DNA from: Micrasema longulum
Taxonomy: Eukaryota > Arthropoda > Insecta > Trichoptera > Brachycentridae
Direction of reading: 5' to 3'
Length of the DNA stretch: 64,000 nucleotides
NCBI GenBank assembly: GCA_022494885.1
Contig: JAGVSM010002644.1
Location: 124,001-188,000, forward strand
Numbering within the stretch: position 1 is the first letter of the stretch; the number at the start of each line of letters is the position of its first letter. Positions 45,294 through 56,339 of this stretch are shown here, one piece after another. The position numbers were made by a program, and so were the translations under genes. Below the pieces are notes generated by a model. The model was not told the origin of the DNA, did no database searches, and saw only the letters and a program-made list of their open reading frames with translations.

Positions 45294-45389
45294 ATGACGT
45301 CACGAACCGTAGAATTATCCGGAGGATCACCATGGGGCTTTAGAATGCACGGGGGCGTAGATGTCAATCAACCCCTAAGGATTTCAAGG
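45294..45389 (+). CDS. PDZ-domain protein, first coding exon (ZASP/Enigma- or synaptopodin-like)
   Basis: ATG at 45294 opens 32 codons reading MTSRTVELSGGSPWGFRMHG then GVDVNQPLRISR, and the exon closes with a consensus donor AAGG/GTGAGT, phase 0. PWGFRxxGG is the carboxylate-binding (GLGF-type) loop found in the N-terminal PDZ of ZASP/Enigma/ALP proteins, synaptopodin-2 and Shroom. The (L/I)xISRV end is beta-strand C, where PDZ genes commonly have an intron. Such proteins bind alpha-actinin or actin structures. Less AT-rich codons than the flanks support real coding. The remaining PDZ strands were not found before 64000, so intron 1 may exceed 18 kb. Which of these families it belongs to cannot be decided from 32 residues. 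Confidence 0.75.
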
Positions 45390-45418
45390 GTGAGTAATAA
45401 AAATAAAATTATGTTATT

Positions 45419-45800
45419 ACGAGGGTCAATCAAAAACGAATGCTTCCTATTTTTTTATATTTAAATAAAGATATTTAAGTGAACAATTTAAAATCACTCG
45501 CAAAGAAGTGGAGGTGTGTAAAAAAAATTGAATATGGCGTTTTTCTTTAAACCTTCATCCACAATCTACTGCATTAGTAACTTTCTGAGTTAAGGGTGGC
45601 AGTATTGCAGTTGCTTGCAAAATGGCCGGCATCGATGTTTGTATTAGACAGCGTTCTGTGATTGAATTCTTGAATGCAGGTGAAACGCCCATTTGCATAC
45701 GCATTGCATTTGCGATTTTTGTAACAAAAGTAACCTAAAAAGTCACGTGTGAACATTTTTAGATTCGTTGTGAAGGAAGATCTAATTAAAAATCTTACTT
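45419..45800 (+). pseudogene. mariner element 5' end with transposase N-terminus
   Basis: It starts ACGAGGGTCAATCAAAAACG, a typical mariner terminal repeat. The transposase start at about 45621 reads MAGIDVCIRQRSVIEFLNAG then ETPICIRIAFAIF before decaying (expected EGETPIEIHRRL). It lies 30 bp inside the PDZ gene intron. Confidence 0.7.
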
Positions 45801-45879
45801 TTATTTTTATGGATTGGTTTTTAGTATGTTACACAACATGTCTATGTGATTATTGAAATATAAGGTCAGTGGGCATGGG

Positions 45880-46840
45880 TAATGGGTATGAAATTTTGAC
45901 TTGCCCATTCTTGTGATGATGTAACCAGCGTTGCAAATTGCATTCAATTAATTCAAATCTCCGCAACTACTATGACTATTTTACCATTTTTTGTAATCTT
46001 TAAGTAAGCCTCACATAAGGAAAAAAAACCATACCACATTTTAAATATTTCAGATAATTTTACAAAATATCAAGTACCTTGAGAAAGAATATATAAAACA
46101 TTCATTTAAGAAATGTAATCTATTTTTTATTTATTTGAAACTTCAAGTACAAAGAATAAGTGCTTTAGCGGACTTATTGCTAATATCAATATCTTCCAGC
46201 CAACCACAAAACAGATTGGTCAAAATTTTGTACTAAAAAAAAAACATCAAAATACGAGTATACTAAAAGGTAGGTAACACACATTATTTAAAAAAAACAT
46301 TTTTAATTAAAAATAACCCCTGTTTTTCAATTGGGAGTCAAGACTTGCACATATTAACTTAAATAAAATTAAAAAAATACATTATGTTTTACATGTTAAA
46401 TGATGAATAATGTGGGATCAGATAGTGTGTTTGGAAGGAGAGAAACAGAAGAACCAAGGAAATAAAAAAAGGGACAAAAATACATATTTATGAAAAAGAA
46501 GAAAAAAGCAGTAAAACAGGCGTTTCTTGAAAGTGGCTAGAGAAGGTGCATTTTTTATATAAAAAAGTGGCTCATTCCAAAGTCTAGCAGTTTGGACGGA
46601 AAAGGAATAGGTGAAAAATGATGTCCTATGTCGAGGGATGGAAAGTGTTCTCTCCTCAGAAGAGCGAGAATTCCTAAGCAAGACACACATATAATTCAAA
46701 TAAAATGAAAAGAGACAGTGATTATGAGGCGATCATTTTCTAACCTCAGGTTACCTAAGGTTAACTTCAAGTAACCTGAGGTAACCAAATAGTGACTCGA
46801 AAGAGTTTCTGCAGAAAACGAGGAAGACGAAGAAAGACTA
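45880..46840 (+). repeat. Dispersed repeat R, copy 2, split by a LINE
   Basis: Left part 45880-46118 (TGATGTAACCAGCGTTGCAA) and right part 46676-46840 (GGCGATCATTTTCTAACCTC, AATAGTGACTCGAAAGAG). Copy 3 at 47480-47890 has the two parts contiguous. Confidence 0.65.
46119..46675 (-). pseudogene. 5'-truncated LINE inserted in repeat R
   Basis: The antisense frame reads SSEERTLSIPRHRTSFFTYS then FSVQTARLWNEPLF and SLATFKKRLFYC, the C-terminal tail of a jockey/CR1-type ORF2. Its 3' end on the plus strand is CTATTTTTTATTTATTTGAA. Confidence 0.75.
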
Positions 46841-46844
46841 CATG

Positions 46845-46990
46845 GTATGACCGAATTCAACAAATACCTGAAGATGTCCGAGTCAAAAGTAGAAATAATC
46901 GTCGTGCATGATAAGATGTAGACGAATCGAAATCTGTATTAAAAGACAAATAAAGTCAGAGTTATATCTTCTGTGCCTACCCCCTCACGG
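46845..46990 (+). pseudogene. RTE-like LINE 3' end, low confidence
   Basis: The frame KRGRRRKTTWYDRIQQIPED resembles the C-terminal GRPRxxW block of RTE-type ORFs. A possible ORF tail and 3' UTR follow. Confidence 0.35.
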
Positions 46991-47479
46991 AAATGGTGTG
47001 AAAGTTTGTTTTAAAAAAGTACAATTAAAAATATGTAAGAAAAATGTAAATTATATTGTTTAATTTTATACATTTGTGAAGTTTTTGTTGGATAAATGAA
47101 ATAATAAACACATTAAAAAAGTAAATAAATACGCGTAATAATAATTTATTTACATAATATAACAATAATCTTATACGTTTTTTGTAGAACTATATTTCTC
47201 TGGATTGTGCTAAGTCTGACTAATTACGTACAACCTGTTTTAAGGCAGACGTTTTTCAAGCAAAATAATAATAAAACATGACAATAGCATTAGCAAAGCA
47301 AACTAAAAGGAAACGTAAAATTTAAATTGTATATTTTTAATTTAATTTTCTGTTATTTATTTTCAAGATTAAAAACAACAAACCTTTTACTGAAAAAAAA
47401 AAAGTTAGCTTAATGGAAATTGAATTTTATCCAAAATACTATCGCGGGATACTTCATAAAAGTGAACATTTCTTCAATT

Positions 47480-47890
47480 TCTATGCCAGCCCGTTCCTGT
47501 GATGTAACCGGAGTTCCAAATTACACTTAATTATCACCTCAATTAATAATACCTCAATGAATATCTTCGCAACACCTATGAATATTAGAACGATTTTTTT
47601 TACTATCTCTAAGTGAACGTCAATATATTTGGGTATATAAGATCATTTTAAATGAAATACTTTGTCCATCAGGATCTCCAAAAATGAAAAAATATCGAGT
47701 GCCCTGAGATAAATAAGTAAAACATTTATTTGAGAGATAAAAAATGTAATTACAATTAGATCACAAAGCAAAATACACATACAATTCGAATCAGATGAAA
47801 AGAGGCAGTGATTTTCAGGCGATCATTTTCTCCCCTCAAGTTACCACATAGTGACCCAAGAAAGTTTTTACACACAGTATATTTAATGTT
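47480..47890 (+). repeat. Dispersed repeat R, copy 3
   Basis: From TGTGATGTAACCGGAGTTCC to GTTACCACATAGTGACCCAA without interruption. Confidence 0.65.
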
Positions 47891-47899
47891 AAATGAATG

Positions 47900-48940
47900 A
47901 GGCTTTGAGAAACACAATTTTCATAGACCAATAAATATACATAACATATTATTATACATCAATACGTTTCTTGAATACATTATTATTTACTCAACACAAT
48001 TTAAATGTACTATTTATATCATGTAATGTAATTACACGTTGTTATTGTGTTGGTTACTCTGAAACCCTTTTACAAAGAATGCAATGTAAGCTTTTATAAA
48101 TCCTCAATGTAAGCTGTGTACTAAAGCATCTCAAACATTTCTTAATTTATTACGATAAATTTAAAATTCTTATTTTATGCGCGGTCTTTGTAAAACAATG
48201 TCAAAGATAATAATTCGAAAAAATAATTCATTTCCACCACAATATCTTTATATATATAATTCCTCTGTACGTGTGATGTCACCGAACCCCTCCTGAACGA
48301 CTTAACCGATTTACGTGCGGTTTTCAGAGAAATATAGATCTTTGCGTTGTGCGTGTTTGTAGATCTTCAATCTAGTATATAAAAAGGAAGTTAGGAGCAT
48401 AAATGTTTTATTCATCGATCTACGAGGATTGCATTTGAGGAGAATGCATTTATAAAAAAAATGGAAAAATATTCTTTTTTGTGCGGACCTCAGTCAGATT
48501 CTTTCCTTAAATTCCTTATAATTTCTACCCATTTTTTTTTCTGGATTTTTTCCCTACTAAAATAATAATAAATTTGATACATTTAAAAAAATCGTATTCC
48601 TAAATAAGTACACCCCTCTGTTAGAGAGAAGACCGGAGTTTGACGTTTGCAAAAAGAATGCCATATTCGAAAAAATATTTATTCTCTGTTTTGGAATTCA
48701 ACCAAAAACAAGTACCTAGATATCTACTTAAATTCAATATAATGTCAATTTTCAGTTTTGAAATTTAATCACAAACAAGTACTTACTTATCAATGAAAAT
48801 ACTTTTTCCAAGCTAATAGCAGGCAAGCCAACGTTCGGGAAGGACAACGCATGTTGGGTCCGCCAGTTTAGAATATATTCTTAGAATTTCGTTAGTATTT
48901 CAAAAAATAAAACAAGAAATAAATATACTTTTAGTTTGAA
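47900..48940. other. AT-rich, no gene identified
   Basis: 48250-48400 (GTACGTGTGATGTCACCGAA) looks like another dispersed repeat terminus, but no partner was found here. Confidence 0.35.
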
Positions 48941-48944
48941 TACA

Positions 48945-49285
48945 GTTATGTGTGTGAAATAGTACCAGAATCCTGGACGAGCGTTTTCTACTCGATACTA
49001 CTCTCGTCACAATACAGTCGGCCACGCAGTGTAGTGGTTGGCGCATTCGTCTACCAATCTTCAATCTTAAGGTCCCGGGTCAATTCCTGGCAAAGTCGAA
49101 GTGAAATATTTGTTTTTATGGTGGTTTTACAGTGCAATAATTTACTGACGCTGGACTGGTATCTTGAAGGTAAAACTGATTACCTTAACTTTCATGTAAT
49201 AAAAATTATCTAAATACGATGCGACTGGAGTTTTAATGCAGTGCCCTATGTACCACTGGATGCGGATAAGGAAATGATTGTGATG
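48945..49285 (+). mobile_element. SINE family 1 with clear A and B boxes
   Basis: 5' unit CCAGAATCCTGGACGAGCG, head GTGTAGTGGTTGGCGC, GTCCCGGGTCAATTCCTGG, and an ACCACTGGATGCGGATAAGG 3' block. Confidence 0.85.
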
Positions 49286-49549
49286 TTGAGCCATATTATA
49301 CTCGCGTACATTTTTTTTTCTTTTTCAGTAATACGACAAAAAATACAAAGGTATGTTATATTCATTTTTTAATTCCCGATTTTTTTTATGGATCGTCTCT
49401 AGTCATCGAATTATGCCTACATTTTCTAACCCCCTTAAAGGTTTTTTTAATTTTTGCCAAATAAGCGTTACGCTCTTACGTTTGGCAAGTCGTTCGTCCC
49501 CGTTGATATATCGGTCTATTATGGTTATAAAAGTTAAATTAATTTAGTG

Positions 49550-50060
49550 TCAACAATATTTGATTTTGTCCAAATTTTTGTAGACAAGGACTGGATTCAA
49601 CTCCCTGGGGAGCTGTTTACATAAACATATTAAAACCGAAATGAACAATATTTAAGAGAAGATGATATAGAAGTCTTTACAGGCATTTACAGGGCTTATG
49701 ACCTGTCATTGGCTGATTTAAGTGGCCACTTTACACACTGTGTAACATTCACCATTCTACCCATATTTGAGCATCTATATTCCTTCAATTCTTTCATCTG
49801 TTGATGTTTGTGAAGTTAAAGAGCTGAAACCTTTATTTATGCGGGTGAGATTCATCTAATTGAGTTATTTCACCTACATACTAGGCAAAGCTAGAAAATT
49901 TTATTTTTTTATTTTCTATACTTCTACATGGATCAGGTGGATTTATCAACAAAGTGGCCACTGAAACCAGCCAATGACAGGCCATAAACCCTGTAGATGC
50001 CTAGACTTCTATATTATCTCTTCTTAAATGTTCTTCATCTCTGTGGTAATTTGTTAATTT
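49550..50060 (+). repeat. Rep-A family, near-complete copy plus inverted partial copy
   Basis: 49555-49915 is the full plus-oriented set from ATTTGATTTTGTCCAAATTT to CTAGGCAAAGC. 49945-50045 is a minus-oriented piece (CAAAGTGGCCACTGAAACCA). Confidence 0.8.
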
Positions 50061-50359
50061 AGTATTTTATTTTATTTTAATAAGGAAAAACAACACAAAA
50101 GGTTAAACAAAAAAACGATTAAAAATAGAGTACAAATATCCTGTTAAAGTTTTTTCAAATATAATGATTCAACATGTTACGCGATAAAGAGAAAGACATA
50201 AAAAAAATAAGAACAGAAAAAAAGAGCATTGGAAAAAGGTTGGATATGAGAAAAAAAGTGGAGGGGTGAGGAAGAGGGATTTTTAGAATACAATTGATTG
50301 AAATTTTCACATTTTTGCAACAGAGAGGGAATTTTTTTTAAGAAGGGGATGGAAGATAG

Positions 50360-50410
50360 TATACAGAATGGTGAATGTTACACAGCGTGTAAAGTGGCCA
50401 CCCAAACCAG
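50360..50410 (-). repeat. Rep-A fragment
   Basis: AATGGTGAATGTTACACAGC then GTAAAGTGGCCACCCAAACC, truncated at the junction with the LINE that follows. Confidence 0.6.
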
Positions 50411-50429
50411 CTAATAATATTTCGGCGCC

Positions 50430-50995
50430 TTCCATACCCGTCAGAACAGTTGTTCTAATACATGAAGGTGCTGGATATGAGACAACTGTACCTAAAAGAG
50501 TACTTACACACTTCTGGTCGAACAATGAGGAGAGGTCTCAGCAAAATGCCCTCACGAGGTTTTCCCAGAGCATGAATTATGTCATACCCAAAACCCGTGC
50601 GACTTTTGTTCAGAGACATCTCTCATTTATCGCACCGAGAGTGTTCAATATTTTGGAAGAGCGTATTAAGCTCTCAAGGACGAAAATTATTTTCAAGAAA
50701 GTAGTTAAGAACTGGATTTTCCTTAGTGGGAGGGATTTGAGTAGCAAATTCCTTGATGGTTTTCCGAATGTTTGAGTTTACTGTTTACCATATTGATGTG
50801 CCATTTATATATATGTATTTAAAAAAAAAAAGGGTTATGTTTCTTATCCTACATTTGCGGTAATATACTCATGTGTCTGTGTTAGTCCAATTGCCAGTCC
50901 CATCTCAACACAGGACTTTTTTAGTCCCATGGAGTTGAGACTTATGTCTCAAAAAATGTACAATAAAATAATGTTTGTAAATAAATAAATGACCC
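50430..50995 (+). pseudogene. LINE ORF C-terminus and 3' UTR
   Basis: The frame up to TGA at 50773-50775 includes NYVIPKTRATFVQRHLSFIA then PRVFNILEERIK and FKKVVKNWIF, a jockey/CR1-type ORF2 tail (VPxTRxxxG...APxxxNxLP...FKxxLKxWL). The 3' UTR ends AATAAATAAATGA near 50990. The plus frame starting at 50368 runs through the Rep-A junction. Confidence 0.75.
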
Positions 50996-51750
50996 AAATT
51001 TATAAAGAAATAATTATTTTAAATTAACAAATAAGGTAAATGCCTAGACTTTCATATTATAGTCATAAAATGTTAGATTTAAATAACATCCTAAAAAAAA
51101 ACAGCTTTCTCGCAAACGTTTGGACATACTCAAAATATTCTTGAATTCGAACTCACGGTAATGACATAAACATATTTAAAGGTATGTAAATTAATTACAC
51201 GTCGACAAAAATGTTGTATTTTAAAATTACAAAATTAAGTACTGAAAATATTAAAGTTAAATTAAGAGCAGCTACAATCGATAAATAAGTTTTGAACGTA
51301 TTTTTTTGGGCAATGGATTACATACAAATTGAAGAGAAATATTGACTTTTTACCCTCGTTTAGGGTTGTTGAATAACACCAGTGTGCGGTGCTTTGAGTT
51401 CAAAATAGTTCGTTGACATTTCGATAGAAACTGTTCACCATTGCTGTGTACCTTTGAAAGGGCTGTCTTTGATCTATGGAAATATATTACAGTTCGAAAT
51501 AAGTACGAGTATATACTGTGTAGTTCTCCGAAGAAATCAATACAACGTTGCTCAAGTTACACACACAAATACGGTTCTATGCTGCATTTCATAAAATTGC
51601 TAATTTCGACAAAATTAGAATACAGAGATTTTTACAATTATTGTAAAATCAATTTTATTATTTGCGTTTTTGGGAATCATTAAAATATTTCAAGAATGAT
51701 GGACGTACATAACCGTGTTAGAAAACAGAAAATAAGACGTGATTTACATT
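50995..51750. other. Non-coding, no feature identified
   Basis: Chance 80-codon frame at 51441-51683 without motif; AT-rich. Confidence 0.35.
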
Positions 51751-51754
51751 TTTA

Positions 51755-51890
51755 TTAATTTATTTTATTAGTTAAACAAACAGTGCATATGTACATTTTT
51801 TGTATTATTAATGTAGGACATCCAGCACACACAAAAAATATTTATACCGAAGACAATAATTAAATTATGTTAAATAAAACAAATGTGGAA
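51755..51890. repeat. Dispersed repeat, partner of 23590-23775
   Basis: ATTAATGTAGGACAT, CACACACAAAAA, GACAATAATTAAATTATGT. Confidence 0.5.
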
Positions 51891-51934
51891 GATAATCAAT
51901 GATATAGATGAATTTAATAAAATTAATTCATTAA

Positions 51935-52340
51935 ATATGTGCTTCTCTCAAAAATTATTGTGTATGAAGCCTACGTCAAATCTAAAATATGTTATATGCT
52001 ACAACTATGGGGAACAGGAAACCAAAATGACATAAACAGACTACAACGACAGCAAAATAAAATATTAAAGCTAGTATATGACCTCCTTTATCTAACAACA
52101 ACTAAAGATCTCTTTAAAAAACACAAAACAATTAAACATTCCAAAACAAGACAAGGACAATCGAGACTAATAAATCAGGGACTAAAATTATACAATAAAC
52201 TACCAGACAAAACTAAACAAAATACTATACTCCGACGAATATTATTATCAACAGAGAATGAATAAAAAAAAGTACATATTGTTTTTGTAAAATTAATGTT
52301 ATAATCCGTAAGGGTTTTTATTTAATAAATAAATTTCAAG
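51935..52340 (+). pseudogene. LINE ORF C-terminus and 3' end
   Basis: The frame YEAYVKSKICYMLQLWG, NQNDINRLQRQQNKILKLVY, then GLKLYNKLPDKTKQNTI ends at 52263-52265 and is the thumb-to-C-terminus part of a jockey/CR1-type RT. The 3' end has CCGTAAGGGTTTTTATTTAA. 5'-truncated; the coding part has no stop over 108 codons. Confidence 0.75.
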
Positions 52341-52369
52341 TAAAAAAAAACAAATCTAATTCACATATT

Positions 52370-53540
52370 TTTATTAGAAACTTTTCCCAGCTTACAAGAG
52401 TACATACCCCGTTCCAAGTTAGGCAACTACATTTAAATATATTATCGATTATAAGTTAATTTATTTTAAAAAAAAGAGATATATACAATACAAACTTGCT
52501 ACATATATAGGCTGACAAGAATTAAACCCGTCATTGCAAATTATTACACGGATGAGGTTATTAGCTAATTATTGGATCTTACTTTCTCAAGCTAAAGTTT
52601 AATAGTTTGGGATATATGTCAATTTTTATACTTTATTGAGATTTTTCCAAAATTTGACCTTATTTTTGTATTATTAGATTTTGTTTATTTTTTTCATTAT
52701 TTTTTTATTTTTTTATTATTCGTTGGTATTTATAAACATTTGTGATTAAAATATGTCGGAATTTCCCTCAAACTAGGGTTAAAAAATAGAATATTACTCT
52801 TTAAAAAAAAATTTACGATCAAACTCAATTTGAAATAAAAAAAAACTACGGTGTTTGAAAAAATTCTTCTATTCTCTAGTTTGTCACCTTTTTTTGAAGA
52901 GTAATGGCTTATTTTTTTACCTTAGTTTGAGGAAAGTTCCGACGTATTTTAATCACAAATGTTTATGACTAAAAAAATACTAAAATAATAAAACAAATAA
53001 TAAAAAAAAATACTAAAATAATGAAAAAAAATTAAGTTCTGAATGCTTTAAGGATAAATTTTGAAAAAATCTCAATAAAGTGTAAAAATTGACATATCTC
53101 CAAAACTATAAAACTTTTGCTGAAGAAAGTAGGGTCCAATAATTGGCAAATGACCTTCTTTATATTGCTCCTTTAATTTGCTAAAGTGGGTGCAGTTCCA
53201 GTCACCTGTATATATTTATACATGAATATATACATAAAGAATTCACATTTTTTTTACTTAATATGGGCGAAACTTTTTGATTATATATTTTTTTTATTTC
53301 TCTATATTTTATTTTCAACATCCAGTTAGAATTTCCAATTCAAAGCATGCATCAACCTCTCTGTGTCCCTACGACTTAGTATGTATAATTGATGTGTTCA
53401 ACTGGAATACCTAATTTAAAATTAACGATACGTAAAAATGTATGTTGAATTCTTTCGATATTATTTGTATGCACTTTATAATATAGTGACCATATAACCT
53501 AGTTGTATTCAAGTTGGCTACGTACTAAAGCAACATATAA
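52370..53540 (-). pseudogene. Antisense LINE 3' part, split by a long hairpin element
   Basis: 3' UTR at 52375-52506 (TACAAGAGTACATACCCCGT). The ORF remnant at 53320-53540 reads on the minus strand ERIQHTFLRIVNFKLGIPVE-like text, a typical jockey-type C-terminal block. 52507-53213 is inserted between them. Confidence 0.6.
52507..53213. mobile_element. Long-hairpin element with about 300-bp arms
   Basis: Arms are alignable from GCTAATTATTGG (52565) to TTACTCTTTAA, and from AAGAGTAATGG to CCAATAATTGG (about 53155), with weaker homology to the outer ends AGGCTGACAAGAATTAAACC and CAGTTCCAGTCACCT. Landmarks: TTTGTGATTAAAATATGTCG mirrored by CGACGTATTTTAATCACAAA. It is non-coding. A transcript would form a long double-stranded RNA. 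Confidence 0.8.
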
Positions 53541-53544
53541 ATTT

Positions 53545-54730
53545 TCATTATAAAGACTGAGTCAAAGTCACAAAATCCGGGAGTTTTCATGCTTTTATTA
53601 GTTATGATCTGTATATGTTTAGTGAAGTTTAATTATTTTCTTATTATGCCTTTATTATTCAATAAACCAGTGTCCTTTTAAAAAAAGAAATTGTTTTCTT
53701 AAATTGCAAATAGTTTATAACGTGTGTTTTAAATTTGATTACGAGGTCTCTGAGAAAAAAAAGGAAAAAAAAGTTTTTTTTAAATGTTTGGATGATTACT
53801 TATATTAAATAATAAATTGAACTTCACAACGACCAACTTAAGAGAAGTTTCTTTTGTCTGTTTGTTTGATGTGTATTTGTTTTAGATTTTTATTTGTTTT
53901 AGTTTAAAACATATTGAAATAAAACTGGAATAAATTTTCATCCACATCTAGGAATCACATATTATAAGACTTTTCAACACCAAATTTTATCTTAAACATG
54001 TCAATCTACTGCCTACGTCACAAAATAAAATGGTTTATTAACGTAACGTAACGCAGTTAATATTTGAGTACACCTAGTTATTTAAAATGAGTTATCAAAT
54101 TATTTCAAATAAATGACAACAAATTAAAGTTGAAAAAATAATTGATATGTTTCATGGAAATGATTTATAGAATAGCAAATTGAACTCGAAATGAGCTGAA
54201 ATCAGAAATACGCTCTCGGTATAACATTCAACTACAAACAGTTACCGCAACCAATTAGCTTAACATGTTACATAGGAGGCGTATGTTAGTATAGGTACCT
54301 AAAATGAGGTAGGTTTAGGTACCTACCTTAATCATGTGAATAAGTAATTAATATGTGAGTGAAATACGTTACATTAATGAATTCTATATACTGCCAGGCT
54401 CTCAAGCGGTTGATCTTTTCCCTATTCGACATTTAGTTTGATAGTATTGCGTTTATTGTTGCGTAATAACATTAAATAAAAAATATTAAATTATGGACTT
54501 TTGGCCATTTGCACGTGTAAAAATGTGAATTTCGGAAGACTTAACTCATTACGGAGCAAAAGTGCCACGGAGTTGGAACATATATGATTAATTTTTATAT
54601 CATTATATCATCGTAAATTTATTACTGAAAATTTTTCAAATGTTACAGTAGTTTGTCCAAATAACGAAATGTTTAAACGTGATTTAATTTTATTTTAAAT
54701 AGTAGATTTTCGCAAAATACTTCATGACTT
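53545..54730. other. AT-rich, no gene identified
   Basis: No frame or repeat recognised. Confidence 0.4.
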
Positions 54731-54734
54731 TTTA

Positions 54735-55410
54735 AAATTTTTTTTATTTACGTTTGGAATTCGTAATCTATTTTTATCGTTCTTTAAGTCATGTCTCACT
54801 GAAAGAAAACCGTTTGTAAGGGTAAATAATTTCATCTCAAAGAGCATTCATATATCTTTAGGTGTACCACAGGGTACTTACCTTGTTCCTTTGCTATTGA
54901 ATCTATTCATCAATGATCTAAAAAATGTTTTTCCTACTTTATCAATTTGGCTGTTCGTTGAAGACACTCAAATTCTCAAACATATTGACAACCCTTCCGA
55001 TTGTTCAGTATGCCAATCTGATTTACTGTATTTTAACACCTGGTGCTCATCCAATAATCTACATCTCAGCTTAAGTAAGTGCAAAGTTATGAGATTTTTT
55101 CGTCTGAAAAAGCCAATCAAATACGATACTACATATAACTTACTTTTTCATACCGATAACCATAGAGCTTACTACGGTTTTCATTTTCATATGCCCAGAA
55201 TTCTTAGGTCTGCCAACAAACATACTAGTTTTCATTTCTTTGATAAAAAGTTGTCTTCTTTCATAAAATCACTTAATTAAATTAAATTAAAAACACCTCT
55301 CTCCTGCTTCCACTATATACCATTGTATCTTTCTACTTTCTTTTATAATAATTTTATATGTATGCATATGTCCTTAAATACGCCCATTGGGCGTATATAA
55401 AAATAAATAA
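54735..55410 (+). pseudogene. jockey/CR1-type LINE with internal deletion
   Basis: SCLTERKPFVRVNNFISKSI, then GVPQGTYLVPLLLNLFINDL (RT motif 4; GVPQGS expected), then FVEDTQIL where FADD(T) is expected, so the catalytic aspartate pair is broken. LSKCKVMRF (motif D) follows. The frame then jumps to a C-terminal RILRSANKHTSFHFFDKKLS-like tail. The 3' end ACGCCCATTGGGCGTATATA is followed by AAAATAAATAA. Confidence 0.8.
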
Positions 55411-55618
55411 GCTTTAAAATAGACAGAAAAAAGATTCTTGGAATAAACCAATAAAATTTTTAGAATATAATAAAAAAAAATTGTTTACGGCTTTTCCGTG
55501 CAAATATTTTGGACATTAATTTAATAACTTTGAAGAGAAAATTTCAATTTGAGAGAGCTAAGAAATTAAATTGGAATTTGTACAAAAAATAAATAAAACT
55601 ATCCATAACTTGTGTAAA

Positions 55619-56113
55619 TTAACACTTTGTATCCCGGAGCCGTGTAAACGCGTGCTTATATAACAACGCGTTGTGTCCCGGTCCCGTGTTTTTACGTGGT
55701 TTGCCAGCTGTCTAAAGAAGTTAATTTTATTGACATCTAGTGACTTTTATTAGTACTTTTTTGCTGCTGTAAACTATGTGAAAACACGGGACCGGCACAC
55801 AACGCGTGGTTATTATATTATAATCACGTGTTTACACGGCTCCGGGATACAAATCACAAAAAAAGGAGTGAGGCCCTGTATATGTGCGAACATTGCAATG
55901 TGGCTTTCCATAAAGGCCAATGTTGGCAAAACTATCATATAAAAATGACTTATTAAATTGTTTCAAATAAACATGAGAATTTTTGATTCATTTAACTTAG
56001 TATTTTCATAATTATGACACTTTTAAGAAACCCTTCACAAAGCATGAAGTTTCACAAAAATGGGCCGGGCACAGCGTAAATTCTGTGTATTCGGCCGGTG
56101 CACAAAGTGTTCA
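55619..56113 (+). mobile_element. piggyBac-type MITE, copy 2, opposite orientation
   Basis: TTAA at 55619-55622 and a mutated TTCA at 56110-56113 flank CACTTTG and CAAAGTG ends. The palindrome occupies about 55628-55853, with arms GTATCCCGGAGCCGTGTAAA and its mirror. It is 495 bp against 496 bp for the 42.2-kb copy. Confidence 0.8.
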
Positions 56114-56300
56114 GCAAATAAGAATGAACAAAATACTAAACATCGGGCAATCTTTATGCAGCTATTTTTTTTTGTAATTATTGAAGGTTAAGATGTTATT
56201 TTAAAAACAGTATTCAACTGTGCTTTTTCTCGATTGTTGACTGATTTTTGTACTTTATTTTAAATCTTAAACATTGTTTGATTTTTCGAATTTTTTTCAG

Positions 56301-56336
56301 CAGCGCTATAGTGACTCCCTGGAGAGAATTTTGGAT
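56301..56336 (+). CDS. Candidate 36-nt microexon, phase 0
   Basis: Acceptor AATTTTTTTCAG ends at 56300 and donor GAT/GTAAGT is at 56337. The 12 codons read QRYSDSLERILD and keep frame. The balanced codon use and strong splice sites stand out in this AT-rich stretch. It is on the same strand and phase as the PDZ exon 11 kb upstream, so it may be a skippable exon of that gene. Chance is possible. Confidence 0.35.
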
Positions 56337-56339
56337 GTA

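Noticed and set aside
50368..50775. Treating the 135-codon frame as one host gene
   Set aside because: Its first part is Rep-A sequence and its second part a LINE ORF tail; it is a junction artefact.
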